This document shows, one piece after another, positions 9,682 through 21,254 of a stretch of DNA of 64,000 bases. Location: assembly GCA_019054805.1 (NCBI GenBank), contig JAHQIY010000005.1, positions 5,067,501 through 5,131,500 of the forward strand. Reading direction: 5' to 3'. Source of the DNA: Brachionus manjavacas. Taxonomy: Eukaryota; Rotifera; Eurotatoria; Ploima; Brachionidae. Each line of letters opens with the position of its first letter. Position 1 is the first letter of the stretch. Under the pieces are notes generated by a model. It ran no database searches. It was not told the origin of the DNA and saw only the letters and a list, made by a program, of their open reading frames with translations. The position numbers were made by a program, and so were the translations under genes.

Positions 9682-11553
9682 ATGAGTGAACAAGATCTTG
9701 AAAAGGTAAAATTGTCTAAAGAGGATCGCATTGCACTTCGCAAACTCGGAAAAACGCAAAATCAAAAAAAATCGGATGAAAAAGTCGAAGATGACTTTGC
9801 CAAAGAATTTTATGGTATAATGCCGCTTATTCAGTCCAAAGAAAAAGTGGATCGTGTTTTAATTGATGTTGGTGACTTGAACTCGAATTTGGTTGATACC
9901 AAAGTTTGGGTCAGAGGAAGACTTTTTGTCTCCAGAAAAACAACAAGTATTCAAATGCGCAAATTAATTTTTTCTAATATTTAAAATTGAATTAAAAAGA
10001 TAAGCAGTGTTTTTTCACTATCAGACAAAGATTCCATACTATACAAGCTATTGTATCTGTTGGCGAAAAAATTAGTAAACCAATGGTAAAATTTGTTTCC
10101 GAGTAAGTGAATGAATTTTTGGTGATGAAAAAAAAATAAATTAAAAATAAACTTAGCATCACCAAAGAGAGTATAATTGACGTTGAGGGTTTTTTGAGAA
10201 AATCTCCGACTAAAATTGAGTCATGTACCCAAAACGATGTTGAACTCCAGGTAACTCAAGTATTCGTGGTGAGTCAAGCCGAGCCACGTCTGCCTCTTTT
10301 GATAGAGGATGCAATGAGACCAGAAGTTGAAGCTGATGATTTGTCTGTGGCCAAACAAGACACTAAATTAGACAACAGAATTATTGATCTCAGAACCCTT
10401 ACTAATCAGGCCATTTACAGAGTAGAGGCCGGTGTTTGCCGATTTTTCCGTGAAACTCTAGATGCACAGGGATTTGTTGAAATTCATACTCCCAAGATTA
10501 TAAATGCCGCATCTGAAGGTGGCGCCAATGTTTTCAAAGTCAGTTATTTCAAGAGTTCGGCATTTTTGGCTCAATCTCCTCAATTGTACAAGCAAATGGC
10601 AATTGCTGCCGATTTTGAAAAAGTTTACACAGTAGGATCTGTTTTCAGAGCCGAAGATTCCAACACTCATAGACACTTGACTGAGTTCATTGGCCTTGAT
10701 GTTGAAATAGCCATTAAATACCACTACCATGAAGTACTGGAAATAATTGGTAATTTGTTTACAAGCATTTTCAAGGGTCTGGAAAAAAAGTATTTAATTG
10801 ATAATTGAAAATAAAAAAAAAAATTTTAAGAAAATTTATTTTTTAAGTTTTGCCAAAGAGATTGAAACTGTTAGAAAACAATACCCTTCTGAACCGTTTC
10901 AATTTTTAGAACCAGCGTAAGAATAGTAATAAGGAATTGGCATTTTGTTTATGATTTTATCTATTTTAGATTGCGCTTAGAGTACAGCGAAGGTGTTAAA
11001 ATGTTGAACGAAAATGGAGTCGAAATGACTGATGAAGAAGACTTGAGTACAGCTAATGAAAAATTTCTAGGAAAATTAGTTAGAGAAAAAGTAATAGCTT
11101 ATACGATATTTAAATAGAATTTTGCTTCAATTTTTTTAATCTAGTATGGAACTGACTTTTTCATCTTGGATAAATATCCATTGGCTGTTAGACCATTTTA
11201 CACAATGCCTGACCCAAACAATCCGGTAAATACGTCTGAAACATTTTTTCAGCTTTATTCCTAATTTTTCTGTGAAGAAATTCTCAAATTCGTATGATAT
11301 GTTCATTCGTGGTGAAGAAATACTGTCTGGCGCTCAGCGTATTCATGATCCAGAATTTCTAAGTGAAAGAGCTCAGCATCACGGTATTGATTTAGAAAAA
11401 ATAAAACCGTACATTGATTCCTTTAGGTATGGATGTCCGCCTCATGCCGGTGGTGGCATAGGTTTGGAAAGAGTGGTAATGCTCTACTTGGGACTAAACA
11501 ACATCAGAAAGACTTCTATGTTTCCAAGAGATCCGAAAAGACTTACACCTTAA
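9682..11553 (+). CDS. DARS1: Aspartyl-tRNA synthetase, cytosolic (7 exons)
   Basis: Exons 9682-9946, 10000-10102, 10157-10789, 10848-10916, 10970-11090, 11145-11225 and 11278-11553 join in frame to about 515 residues; animal enzymes have about 500. It charges tRNA-Asp in the cytosol, in animals within the multi-synthetase complex. The N-terminal part has the lysine-rich extension and the OB-fold anticodon domain ('[11 protein letters not shown]', '[18 protein letters not shown]'). The class II core follows: motif 1 '[11 protein letters not shown]', 'SEGGANVF', motif 2 '[15 protein letters not shown]', and motif 3 '[15 protein letters not shown]', ending '[13 protein letters not shown]'. Introns are about 50-55 bp with GT-AG ends. 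A polyadenylation AATAAA lies near 11598. No defect seen. Confidence 0.97.
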
Positions 11554-11798
11554 AAAATAGCGAAGTCTATTTTTAAATATATATAATTTTAAGCTTAAAT
11601 AAAATCATTTAGTTGATATTAGTCTTTAGTTTTTTAATTTATTTTACACTCTTCCCTAAACCTATTTTGAAGTGATTTCGAAGTCAATTTGATGACAAAG
11701 AGTAATTTACATTGATGAAAAATTTTCCTATCGCTTCAAAGTAACATCACAAGTGAAGATTGATGTAGCATCGATTCATAATCATTAAGATGATTTTA

Positions 11799-11916
11799 TT
11801 TGAAACAGACTTGTTTTTAAGTCACAAGTCTTAAGTCAAGTAAAGTCAATGACTTAAATTTTAAGTTTTAAGACTTAAGACTTGTGACTTACTTGTAACA
11901 AGTCTGATTTGAAACA
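11799..11916. repeat. Hairpin MITE, family A (AAGTCACAAGTC ends)
   Basis: Near-palindromic 118-bp unit: the left arm TGAAACAGACTTGTTTTTAA is mirrored by a right arm ending CAAGTCTGATTTGAAAC, with repeated AAGTC/GACTT words between. A second, longer copy is at 44005-44334. Confidence 0.7.
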
Positions 11917-12351
11917 AATGTTAAATTAAATTTTCGTTTCTGTAAAATTTTTTTTATTATTTTTAAAATTTTTTGAGTAAATTAAATGAAAGTTTAATAA
12001 CTTTCATAACTTTTAGCAAAATTTCGGAAAAAAATCATTCTACTTGTTCACAATGAATAATATTAAAATTCTTTACCAGCAACTATCGGTGTCTATACAA
12101 AGACTAAGTTATTCAAAATGAATTAAGAAAAAACATTTAAAGAATCTTGAGAAAAACAAAATCCAAAAATAATAAAGGTTGTTTTAAAGCAAATTTAATA
12201 ACTTAGATTTTTGTTTAATAATTTTTTTTTGTGTTTTCTGTCAAGTAAAAAATTTTAAAATAAATTTTGTTAAATTTAAAAAAAAAAATTAACTAAAATT
12301 TTATTTTACTCGACATTTTTTAATTTCGTCTTAGTTCGGTATTGAAGCGGA

Positions 12352-12571
12352 GCAAAATTTATGATCAAATTTCAAAAATTTCAAATATGCTCAAAATTTT
12401 TTAAATTCGTAAAATCATCATTTGCAAAATTAAATGTGGCTATCCCCTTTTTTCAAATTTAAAAATGTGATTTTGGAAGCTTAAAAAATTCCGAAAACTG
12501 CATTGCAATTAATTTCGCAGTTAAAAAATTTCGAGCAACCTTGAAATTTTGAAATTTAATCATAAATTTTA
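12352..12571. repeat. MITE-like inverted repeat, about 53-bp arms
   Basis: Left arm 12352-12404 (starts GCAAAATTTATGATCAAATT) matches the reverse complement of right arm 12519-12571 with a few changes. The central spacer is about 115 bp. No coding capacity. Confidence 0.6.
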
Positions 12572-13000
12572 CTTATATTGACAAGAAGGTATTAACAAGT
12601 TTCTGAAATTAAATGTTCGAACCAAATGAGCCATATTAAGGTGGGGATTAGGGAATTTTACATAATTAAATTGTGTACATTCGTGTATCTGACAAGCGTA
12701 CTTTTCAATTTTTTTTATATTTTTAGTATATTTCATATTTTCTTGAATATAATTTTTTAGAAATTTATAATTTGTGGAAAACTTAAAGGAAATTTAATTT
12801 TATCCAAGTATTGGAAAAATTCAAAATTTGCATGTGGCAAGTTCAATTAATTATCTTCAATAAACCTAAAAGTTAAAAAAAACAAAAATAGAGATGGTTT
12901 TATTAATAAAAATCAAACAAGATAAAAATTAAAATATCTTTTTTAAATGAATTCTTGATTTGAACTACTTCTTTTAAATTCCTTTTTTGTTTTACTAAAA

Positions 13001-13356
13001 AAATATTTATTTTATATTTTGTTTAAAATTTAGTGTAGTGGTTAAATTTGGCGAACTTTGGTTCCTTGGGCATAGTACAAGTCTCAAACATCAACTAAAT
13101 TAAATTCTAGAAATTTTATATTTTTTTAAAGTATTCAACTCTATCTAATCAATAATTTCCAAAAAACAATAATCTTTAGAATTTGAGGTTTTGCTAATCT
13201 GAATTTTTTTATACGGTTGGAATTTTTTGTTATATTTTTTGAAAAATTAGATCTAACTGAGAATTATCCTGTGCTCAAAGAACCAAAGTTCTCCAATTTA
13301 AACCACTTCACTAAATTTTTTTTTATAAATTTTAAACAAAATATGAAATAAATATT
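13001..13356. repeat. MITE-like inverted repeat, about 85-bp arms
   Basis: The left arm (13001 to about 13090, with AATATTTATTTTATATTTTG and later GAACTTTGGTTCCTTGGGCA) is matched in inverse orientation by about 13256-13356 with small indels. The centre is non-coding. Typical of a short non-autonomous DNA transposon. Confidence 0.65.
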
Positions 13357-13838
13357 GTGAATATAAACAAGGATTGGTGCTACAAATTAAAAAAAAATGC
13401 ATGGAATAATTGATTAAATTGTTTGATTAATACTTTGTTTTCTTAAAAATTAAGAAACAAAATCGAAAACAACAATTAAAATATAATGAGCTTTATTTGG
13501 TTAAAAATTCAAGAAACATTTTCTATAATTCTCTTAAAAAGTAAAAAAAAGTATTAAAGATAGTTCAGTTTGTAAAATGATAACCTGAAAAACAATCAAA
13601 TGAATAAAATTTATTAAAAGAGATATTTTTAATTATTTCATGTTTGATTTTTATTAAAAAAGATTTTTTTTAACCATGTATCTTTAGTTTTTTTTCACTT
13701 TCAGTTTTATTTTAAAATGTTAAAAAAAAACTTATTTAAAATTTTTTCGTGTTTTTTGTGCTGAATTTCACAATAGTTTTCATAAAATTGAGAAGCTCCT
13801 TTATTTATGATAATAATAAAATGACTAAATGATATTTT

Positions 13839-14030
13839 GTCAATTAATATATATATATGTCAATTAAAACAAGATAATTCGTCAGTTATACTAGTGTCAA
13901 TCCAAAAAAAATAAATGTCATTTAAATAAATGTTTTGTCAATTATAAAAAATGTTTGTCAATATATAATAAAAAAAATTGTCATATAAAAAAATATATTT
14001 GTAATATAATATAAGATAATCTGTCAAGTA
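13839..14030. repeat. Degenerate 20-bp-period array of TGTCAATTA-like units
   Basis: GTCA-containing words begin at about 13839, 13859, 13881, 13896, 13917, 13937, 13957, 13980, 14001 (as GTAA) and 14023. Spacings are 20, 22, 15, 21, 20, 20, 23, 21 and 22. Most read (T)GTCAATTA or a one-base variant, separated by A/T filler. The array ends about 220 bp before the start codon of the gene at 14254. Confidence 0.65.
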
Positions 14031-14253
14031 AAAAAAATTATTATAAAAGAAAATATAACAAAAATGTTAAGCCTTTATTTTTGCAATGCTTTTGACTAAT
14101 AAAATATAAAAGTCGTTTAGTTTTATTTGTTTTTTAAACCATGAATTTGTTAAATTGACTAGAATTTTGTTCAGTAAGATTTACAATTTTTAATAAACTA
14201 GAATTGAATATCTAAATTCTTTTTCTTGAATTTTTTTATTTTAATTTTGTGAA

Positions 14254-15037
14254 ATGAGCATTTTTAAAAACCAAAAATTAATTGAGATGTTTGAAAAAAA
14301 AATCAATTTCTCAATTGAAAAATTTCACAAAAAAATTTTCAAATTTGAGCGGAGCATTAAGAGGCTGAAGATTAAATGTAACTTGGATATGTATGCGTCT
14401 TCATATCGACTCAAAAAATCTGAAAGGCTCTTGGAACTTTTAGAAAAAGACACTTGTTTAAAAAATAAAAATGCCTTAACTTCGATTAGCAGCGATATCG
14501 AAGATACATCCGAAGGATACTTTACATCAGACACATTTTCACCAAAAGAGAATCCGAGTTTGGAAGATAATTTTTTTAAAGCTCTAGTGCCCATGATAAC
14601 ATTTCATCAAGTTTCCGAGCCGGATAAAGTAGATTCTAAGGAATGCAAAGTCACCTTAATATGGAGTATTTTTGATACTGCAAATGAGAAATTTCTGACT
14701 TGCGAAAATCCGATTATACAAAATATCAAGTTGTATGAGATTTATAGTAGCTGTACAGACTCACTAGACCACGAAGAATTTTATTTTAAACAACTGGAAA
14801 AAAAAGATATTGATAAATCTACAGATTGGGAAATAATTGGAACAGTTGAAATATTCGAACCACCTGTAAAATGGTATTTTATAATTTTATGTTGAAAATT
14901 AATCAAATTTATTTATTTTTTAAAGTAAACTCGAAAAGTGCATGAAAAATTGGATATATTACTTTACGGTAAGAATAAAGTACCGTAATAATGAGTTTAG
15001 TCAATTTTCAAATGTAAAACGAATAAGTCTTATCTAA
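14254..15037 (+). CDS. ATF7IP/MCAF-like protein with C-terminal fibronectin III domain (2 exons)
   Basis: Exon 14254-14873 and exon 14926-15037 are joined by a 52-bp intron (GTATTT...AAAG), giving about 243 residues. Residues 1-75 are basic and predicted helical or coiled coil, then comes an acidic/serine linker. The C-terminal about 100 residues fit an FN3 fold: 'CKVTLIWSIFD', 'IQNIKLYEIYSS', 'DWEIIGTVEIFEPPVKCKL', 'WIYYFTVRIKYRNNEFSQFS'. The pattern W..IG.V...P..C.L...YYF.VR..... is that of the ATF7IP/windei C-terminus, a cofactor of the H3K9 methyltransferase SETDB1. The protein is far shorter than vertebrate ATF7IP, so orthology is inference. Another FN3 protein remains possible. Confidence 0.55.
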
Positions 15038-15639
15038 GTTTTAACTTTTGATTATTTTTAAAGTCTATTTTTTTAAACAACATTCTTGTTTTGACATATA
15101 TATTACTTATTACTAATTTTCAAATGTAAATATTATTTAATAAAGCATTTTTGTAAACAATTTGCCTTCTCGAAATAAAGCTCAACATGCTTTGTCATGC
15201 ATTAAGCTATAGAAAGTGATTTATGATTTAATTGATCGTTTGTTATTTTATTTCTTTAATAAAATTTATTAATTATTATTTATTGGTATTACTTATTATA
15301 AATTTACGCCAATTCTGGAAATGATAAATTAAAAAAAAATTAAGTAAATCAATTAATTTAAATTGAGTTGAAAAGAAAGTTTTTGTTAATTTTTTTTTGA
15401 GAGAAATCTGAAAAAAATTATAAAAAAAATCAACAATTAATTATACACATTATTAATTTAACATTTTAGATTTTATAAAAAGAAATTTAATAATATTATG
15501 TAGAAAAAAACCTTAATTTCATGATTAAAGGCTTGTATTTTATAGCATAAATATTTTGTCTTCCTTTATTTTTGTAAAAATTACCTCTTTTTTTGAAAAG
15601 TAAACTCTGTTTAAAAAACTAATCTAGTAGAAATCAAAA
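15038..15639. other. AT-rich intergenic DNA
   Basis: Nothing recognisable; 3' flank of the FN3 gene and left flank of the LINE debris. Confidence 0.4.
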
Positions 15640-16440
15640 ATTTAGAAGGAGAGTAGGACGGCCTCAATACCTGGACCAAATATTCGAAAACCTCTACTCA
15701 AAATCTAGCAATGCAGGTCTAAATTTTTTACCGCGTTTAATGATTTATTTGATTGTTTTATCTATGCCAAGCTAAAGCTCCTTCAGATCAGAGAAAAAAA
15801 AACAAAATATTAATAAAAAAAAAAAAAAATTTAAAGTAATAATAAGTTAAAATATAAAAGAAAAGAAAATTAAAATAGAAATACTAAAAGTAATTCCAGG
15901 TGGCGTGATGGTCTCTTTTCCAAACTTATACCCAGATTGTCCAAACCATACTAGACACTACTAAAAATCTATTATGAGTCGGCTCTATGCTGACGAAATT
16001 ATCTTATTGAGCCCAGTCGACTTTCATCTTCAAAATCTCTTAAATATTTGCAGTGACTACAGTAGTAAATGGAGGATTAAGTTCAAATTAAATAAATGAT
16101 GCATAATCAGCTGAAGTCCTTCTTTCTTTGAATCTAATTTTTATCTCAATAACTCAATTCTAAAGAAATCTGATCGGATTAATTATCTTGGTATATCCTT
16201 TAGATCTGATCTTTACTTCAACACTCACGCCATAAAGAACTTTAAAAAAGTTCATCGAAACTACTTTGGTTGCTCGTACTTCATGAAAAACATCGATGAA
16301 TACTCTCCGGATCTAAAATCCTTCATCTACAAAACTTACTGCTTATCCCAATTTACCTACGGTCTTGAAAACCTAACTCTCAACTGTCGGACTTATAATG
16401 CCGGCCGACATGGCCGAACAGGCCAGTTTTATTAGAACCG
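15640..16440 (+). mobile_element. Degenerate LINE reverse-transcriptase fragment
   Basis: Reading on plus: 'VGRPQYLDQIFENLYSKSSNAG' (15645-15740), then from 15900 'GGVMVSFPNLYPDCPN', then 'RLYADEIILLSPVDFHLQNLLNICSDYSSKWRIKF' (YADD box as YADE), 'YLGISFRSDLYFNTHAI', and 'LKSFIYKTYCLSQFTYGLENLTL'. Several frameshifts and stops. It differs from the FADD-type LINEs elsewhere and looks like a second family, shared with the element end at 40330-41060 by style. The 15745-15895 part appears to be an insertion of another LINE end. Confidence 0.75.
15745..15830 (-). repeat. LINE 3'-end fragment carrying the GAAGGAGCTTTAGCT motif
   Basis: On the minus strand: T-rich run, then TCTGAAGGAGCTTTAGCTTG, then a tail rich in AAATAAAT. 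The same order occurs on plus at 54835-54893 and 56200-56262, defining a repeat family. Confidence 0.55.
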
Positions 16441-16559
16441 CTGTGCTTTAGTCTCGAGGCTATACTTTTTTAGATTATTGTTTAAAAAAATTCAAAATTT
16501 TCAATTAATATCTTAAATTTTAATAAATATTTTTAATTTCTTTTTCTAAAAAAATTGAG

Positions 16560-17000
16560 TGTTTAATGAAATATTTTCAGTTCCATTACGAAGTAGTAAT
16601 AGTGTCTTTGCTGACAAGACGCCACGATCTCACGCCGTAGTTGACTTCTCTTCGTCTCTCTCGGAGCCGACCAATTTGGCTCCTTGTACCACGTTATGTC
16701 GTCTTTCTCCTGTTGACTTTGAATAGCTGAATTAAGTCACCACGTTGTCGTCTTGTCTCCAGAGATGTAAGACCCATCCTCTCAAGTATACTCACATACT
16801 TCATGCCTTTTAAAGCACTGAGGACTCTGGTTACTCTTCTTCGGACTTTTTTCAAGAATGTCAGTATCTCCTCTGAGATACGGGTTCCAAGTGGACACTG
16901 CAAACTTCAGATGCGGACTAATGTAGGTGCGATAGAGTGAGGCCTATATTTCCACGTCCCTATACACGAATGTATGTTTTAGCATGCCTATTACTTGGTT
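16560..17000 (-). mobile_element. LINE ORF2 C-terminal fragment
   Basis: Minus strand: 'YRTYISPHLKFAVSTWNPYLRGDTDILEK', then 'RRRVTRVLSALKGMKYVSILERMGLTSLETRRQRGDLIQLFKV', the usual C-terminal segment of CR1-like ORF2. 5'-truncated and interrupted by a frameshift near 16865. Confidence 0.8.
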
Positions 17001-17646
17001 TTTTTTCAAATACTGGGCAAAAATGTTTACTTTTCGAAAATTTTTCTTGAGTCTAGATTTGTCGAGTGACCGACTCTTTTGTATAGTTTTGACCTTACAA
17101 TTTCTTTTTTTTTCGCTGGAATCTCAAATATTCAGACATTTTCAATCTGTAATTCTTTATTTAAATTTTTTTTTCAAATTTCTTCTATATTTTAATATTT
17201 TTTTATTATTTTTTAATCTTAAGGAGCTTTTGTTCGTCACAAATAAACAAATTAATTCCCTAATTACATTACTAATGTTTGACGATTTTATTAATTGACC
17301 CGAAATATATTTTATCTATTTGAAAACACTAGAATAGCTCAAGGATATCATTAAAGATAATAAAAAGTAGAGGATAAAAGTGAACCATCTGAAACACCAT
17401 TCTTATTCCAATTTAATATCCCATTGTTAAATAAAATGTAAAAGATCTATTAGCAATTTTTGACCAGTTTCAATTAAAAACTTAATATAATATTTATAAA
17501 ATTAGAAGATTTAAAATTAAGATTAATTTAAGATATTTTTGCAATGATCTAGAGTACTCATTAAATAACATTTAAGTTTCTAATTAAACATTCAAGATTT
17601 AAATTTTGAATTAATTATTTTTTTAAGAATATCAGTAATCGAAAAA
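17001..17646. other. AT-rich intergenic DNA
   Basis: No gene seen; the 3' half is the upstream region of MRPL1. Confidence 0.4.
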
Positions 17647-19062
17647 ATGAACATTGTAAAGAAATTAGGTATTAATTTAATTTAAAGCCAAATTTTTATT
17701 TTAATCGATAAAATTTTCCTCAAGCTGTTGTTCAATCAAAAATAAACTCTGCAAAATATCTAACTGGTCTGAGCCTGGTTAACTTTTATTCAAAAAACAC
17801 TAAAACACATAGAAAAAAGCAACCACATGAAGCTAAAACTCAAGGTAAATGGCTTGGAAAAAATAAAGGGTAATTTAAGTTATTAAATAATTAAAATAAA
17901 AGCTAAGAATCCATTTAAGACAATTAATAGTTGAAGAAACTACAGATAAACTTGTCGCTCAGCGCCAAATTGTGGATCCAGTATGGCTGATGAATGAGTA
18001 CAAAATTCAAAATTTTAATATTGAGGATGCAATTAACTTTCATAAAGAATTGGCTAGACCAGATATGCTAAATAACATCGACGGTTTTCTAAGCGTCAGA
18101 TTCCTTTTGGATATGACTACCAAAAAAAAGGTTAATAAATTCACTCTCAAATACTAAATATTCCATTAAAAAAAATTGTCAACAAAATTTTTTAGACAAA
18201 ATTTATGGATAATTTTAAGAGCACAATTTATTTTCCGCATTTTTTTGCCGATGGTTTTAAAAAAGAAATAGTTGCTATTTGCAAAGTAAAATTTAAAATA
18301 AAATTTTGGAAAAAAAGCATTAAATGATTTTTAGAATGATGCGGAGATCGAAGCATCTCGAAACGCAGGTGCTTTATTCGCAGGGTATTCTGACATTCTG
18401 AAAAAAGTAGTTTAATCAATCTTTTTTTCGATTTTGGTATAAAAAGATTTCTTAGTTTGAGAAGGGTGAAATTTCAGATCAAAGCTATGATTTTCTAGTT
18501 TGTACTCCTGAAACTTTTGAAGACGTAATGCTTCTTAAAAAAAAGATAAACAAGGATAAACTACCGTCAGTAAAAACAAGTAGTTTAAATTTTTTAAAGT
18601 AGAATTTTTTGAGTTCTTATAATAATTAAGATACTGTGACTGAAAACATCGCTCAAATGGTTGAACAATTGCACTTGTCCAAAGATTATGAAACGACTAA
18701 AACAAGTGATGAGCAAGCAGTTTTAAAGACTAAAATTGGACCGGTAAATAATTGTTTGAATCGAAATCATAATTATGAATTAAAAATTTTATTTAGTTAA
18801 ATTTTGAAACGCACCAATTAGTTGAAAATTTAGCAGCCATAATTGAAAAAATTAAGACGCATAAAAAAAATGCCGCGGGTATTTTCAAATTTTTTAAAAT
18901 TTATTATTTAAATTATTTTTTATATTTTATTTTTTAGATTCTTTTATAGCAAGCTGTGTCTTGTTTGCACCACCATCAACTGAAAAGTTTAGAGTGGACA
19001 TTTCCCGTTTTTTGGAGGTAGAAACTAAAGAAAACGAAGAGAAGGAATCTGTTGCACAATAA
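17647..19062 (+). CDS. MRPL1: Mitochondrial large-subunit ribosomal protein uL1m (9 exons)
   Basis: Exons 17647-17668, 17725-17869, 17920-18130, 18196-18285, 18335-18406, 18456-18579, 18631-18743, 18797-18878 and 18938-19062 join in frame to about 327 residues, close to the human 325. The N-terminus (MNIVKKLAVVQSKINSAKYL) is basic and amphipathic, as for mitochondrial import. The body matches the L1 family: 'NAGALFAGYSDILKKF', 'YDFLVCTPETFEDVMLLKKKI', 'NTVTENIAQMVEQLHLSKDY', 'KIGPLNFETHQLVENLAAIIEKIKTHK', 'FIASCVLFAPPSTEKFRVDI'. The acidic tail (TKENEEKE) also resembles human MRPL1. It binds 16S rRNA at the L1 stalk. Introns are 48-66 bp. The first exon of 22 nt is inferred from phase and the presequence. 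Confidence 0.9.
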
Positions 19063-20098
19063 TTGATTTTATGAATTATGGAAAATAAAAATTTAAATTT
19101 ATATTAGTTATTTTTTGAAAAATTAAGTATCTTGAAAAAAAGCAGGGTTTATAGATTTGATTTCTGGATAAATAAATCATCTAAAGGCTTCGTCCAAATT
19201 TGATAATTAATCAAAATTAATCTTTTTTGAATGATTCATTTTTTTCTAAAAATCTTATTTGAAAAAAAATTATTTTTATAAGATTTCAGTTAAATTTGAA
19301 TAAATTTTAAAACGTAGCAAGCTTAAAATTTTAAACAATGTTTTCAAATAAACAAAATTGGATTAGTAAATAATCAAAAATTTAAAAAGCATAACAACAA
19401 TGAATCGTATTTTAAGTTTTTATTCAAAATTTTTATTTTAAGGAGAAAAAAAATTAGACTGTGGGGACAATTTGTGCTTGGTAGAAAAAAATATACTAAC
19501 TTCTAAAAATCGAATATTAAAAGTTTAAAATAATATTTTTTAGTCCTTTAATTTTATAGTAATCATTGTACTAATTTATTTTTGGTAGAAATCAAAATAA
19601 TGTTTTTATTTATTTGAGAAGAATATCAATATCTCACTTATTTCCGTATAACTTATTTTTTAAATTAATAAACTTTTTCCTTTTTATTTTTAATTAATGA
19701 GCATCTAAAAAACACAAAAATAACATTATTTTAAACTTTTCAAACTATAATTTTTTATTAATCGTTTCCAAGCAATTACATTATTCGCTTAAAGAAAAAG
19801 CACTATTTACATTTTAACTGTAAATAGTGTTCAGGGAAAAAATAAACAAAAATATTTAAATTTTTATTAGATTTAGCCTTGAATGTGAACAAAAATTACC
19901 ATGCGTCTGAAAACAAATTTTAAATTAGGGGTTCTTTTCGGTAAACAAAGCTTATTGAAAAATAAAAGTAAAATTCTTTTTCGTTAATTAAATGTTCTAA
20001 AAATTTCAAACTGTCTTTATTCTAAACTCGAGGAAAAATAAAAAACAATTAATTTTAGTAAAAATTTCCTAGAATTTTCTCCGAATTTATATCTAAAA
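19063..20098. other. AT-rich intergenic DNA
   Basis: No exon recognised. It contains a perfect 11-bp hairpin at 19801-19829 (separate entry). Confidence 0.4.
19801..19829. repeat. Perfect 11-bp stem hairpin
   Basis: CACTATTTACA and TGTAAATAGTG are separated by TTTTAAC. It may be a small structured RNA, a transposon core or chance; no neighbouring coding signal. Confidence 0.5.
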
Positions 20099-20872
20099 AT
20101 GGATAAACAATCAAACAAAGAAAATTTATATTTTAACACCTTGTCCAATGTGCCAATGTTTGAACAAGGTCATATTACCAACCGTAATTTTTACAAAACC
20201 ACTTACAGTGATGAGTTTCAGAAGAAAAATCGCTTTGTAGATAATCCAAAATTGTTCAAGCCATTAGATTTTAGTGTAACACAAAGTTACGATTTTAAGA
20301 CTCTTTCGGAAAAGCTCGAGGATAAAAACAGCCACGAGATTACTAATAACAGATTTCTAAATAACCAATTTCAAATTGCAAATCCATATAAAACCCCAAT
20401 GATACCGTCCTACATAAAAAGAGATAATTTTTTTCAGTCGAATTCGGAGCGAAACGTGGCCTATTTGCATACTCACACTGGTGGACTGTATCCTATAATT
20501 CCGTCGGACGAAGAAAAGCAAGAGATAAAGCGTCATCATACAAGTTCTTTTGAAAATTTTTTTGCCGATAAATTTACCGAGTCGCATGCAAGTTTTGGTG
20601 GAAAAAAGCCGCTGGTTTCGAGCGCCAAAATAATGTCCCATTTGAAGGAGGACAATATGTATCACACAAATAAAGGTTTAAATATTGGCTTTTTAAAAAC
20701 TAGCAATGGATCACTGATCACATATGTTCCGTACAAAGAGGACAAGGAAAAAAGTGCTGACTACTTTAATTTGGTTTCTAGTGGAGTATTTGATGATGCC
20801 AATAATTCTAAGTTTCAGAACCCAAATAATCAACTAAAACGAAATTCTTCAACAATCAAAAAATACTACTAA
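20099..20872 (+). CDS. Hypothetical protein, 257 residues, single exon
   Basis: Complete ATG-to-TAA ORF without introns. I do not recognise it. It is hydrophilic, rich in N, K, S, F and Y, with no membrane segment or signal peptide, and probably largely disordered. Recurrent aromatic tripeptides (NFYKTTYSDEF, SVTQSYDFKTL, NRFLNNQF, SSFENFF) recall small axonemal microtubule inner proteins, but this is only a resemblance of style. Codon choice is less A/T-biased than the flanks (GAG, GGC, CTC used), supporting a real gene. It lies 1 kb after MRPL1 and 1.7 kb before the golgin-84 3' end. Confidence 0.6.
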   Translation: MDKQSNKENLYFNTLSNVPMFEQGHITNRNFYKTTYSDEFQKKNRFVDNPKLFKPLDFSVTQSYDFKTLSEKLEDKNSHEITNNRFLNNQFQIANPYKTPMIPSYIKRDNFFQSNSERNVAYLHTHTGGLYPIIPSDEEKQEIKRHHTSSFENFFADKFTESHASFGGKKPLVSSAKIMSHLKEDNMYHTNKGLNIGFLKTSNGSLITYVPYKEDKEKSADYFNLVSSGVFDDANNSKFQNPNNQLKRNSSTIKKYY

Positions 20873-21254
20873 GCAAATATTTAATTTTGTAATTTTTTCT
20901 AAAGTTTGATTTTATTAACAATTTTAAAATAGATTTTTTATAAAATGCTTAAAAATTAAATAAAATAATAAAAAAATTTAGTTAATTTTTCGATGCAGTT
21001 TATTGATGAGGCATTACTGGCGGATGGTAACTTTGATCATGTATTTCTGGCTTGTATGTAAAAAGTACAATTATCACCCACAAATGCAGCAAAAACTTTA
21101 AAAAAAAAATTAATTAATAATTTAGGTTTAATTTTAAAAAAAAATAGATTAATATTTATTTTAAATAAAAAAATCAATAAATTGATTAAAAACTAACTTA
21201 TTAGCAAAGTTGCATAAAACTCGCGTAAAATACTGATTGAGAAATATTTATTTT

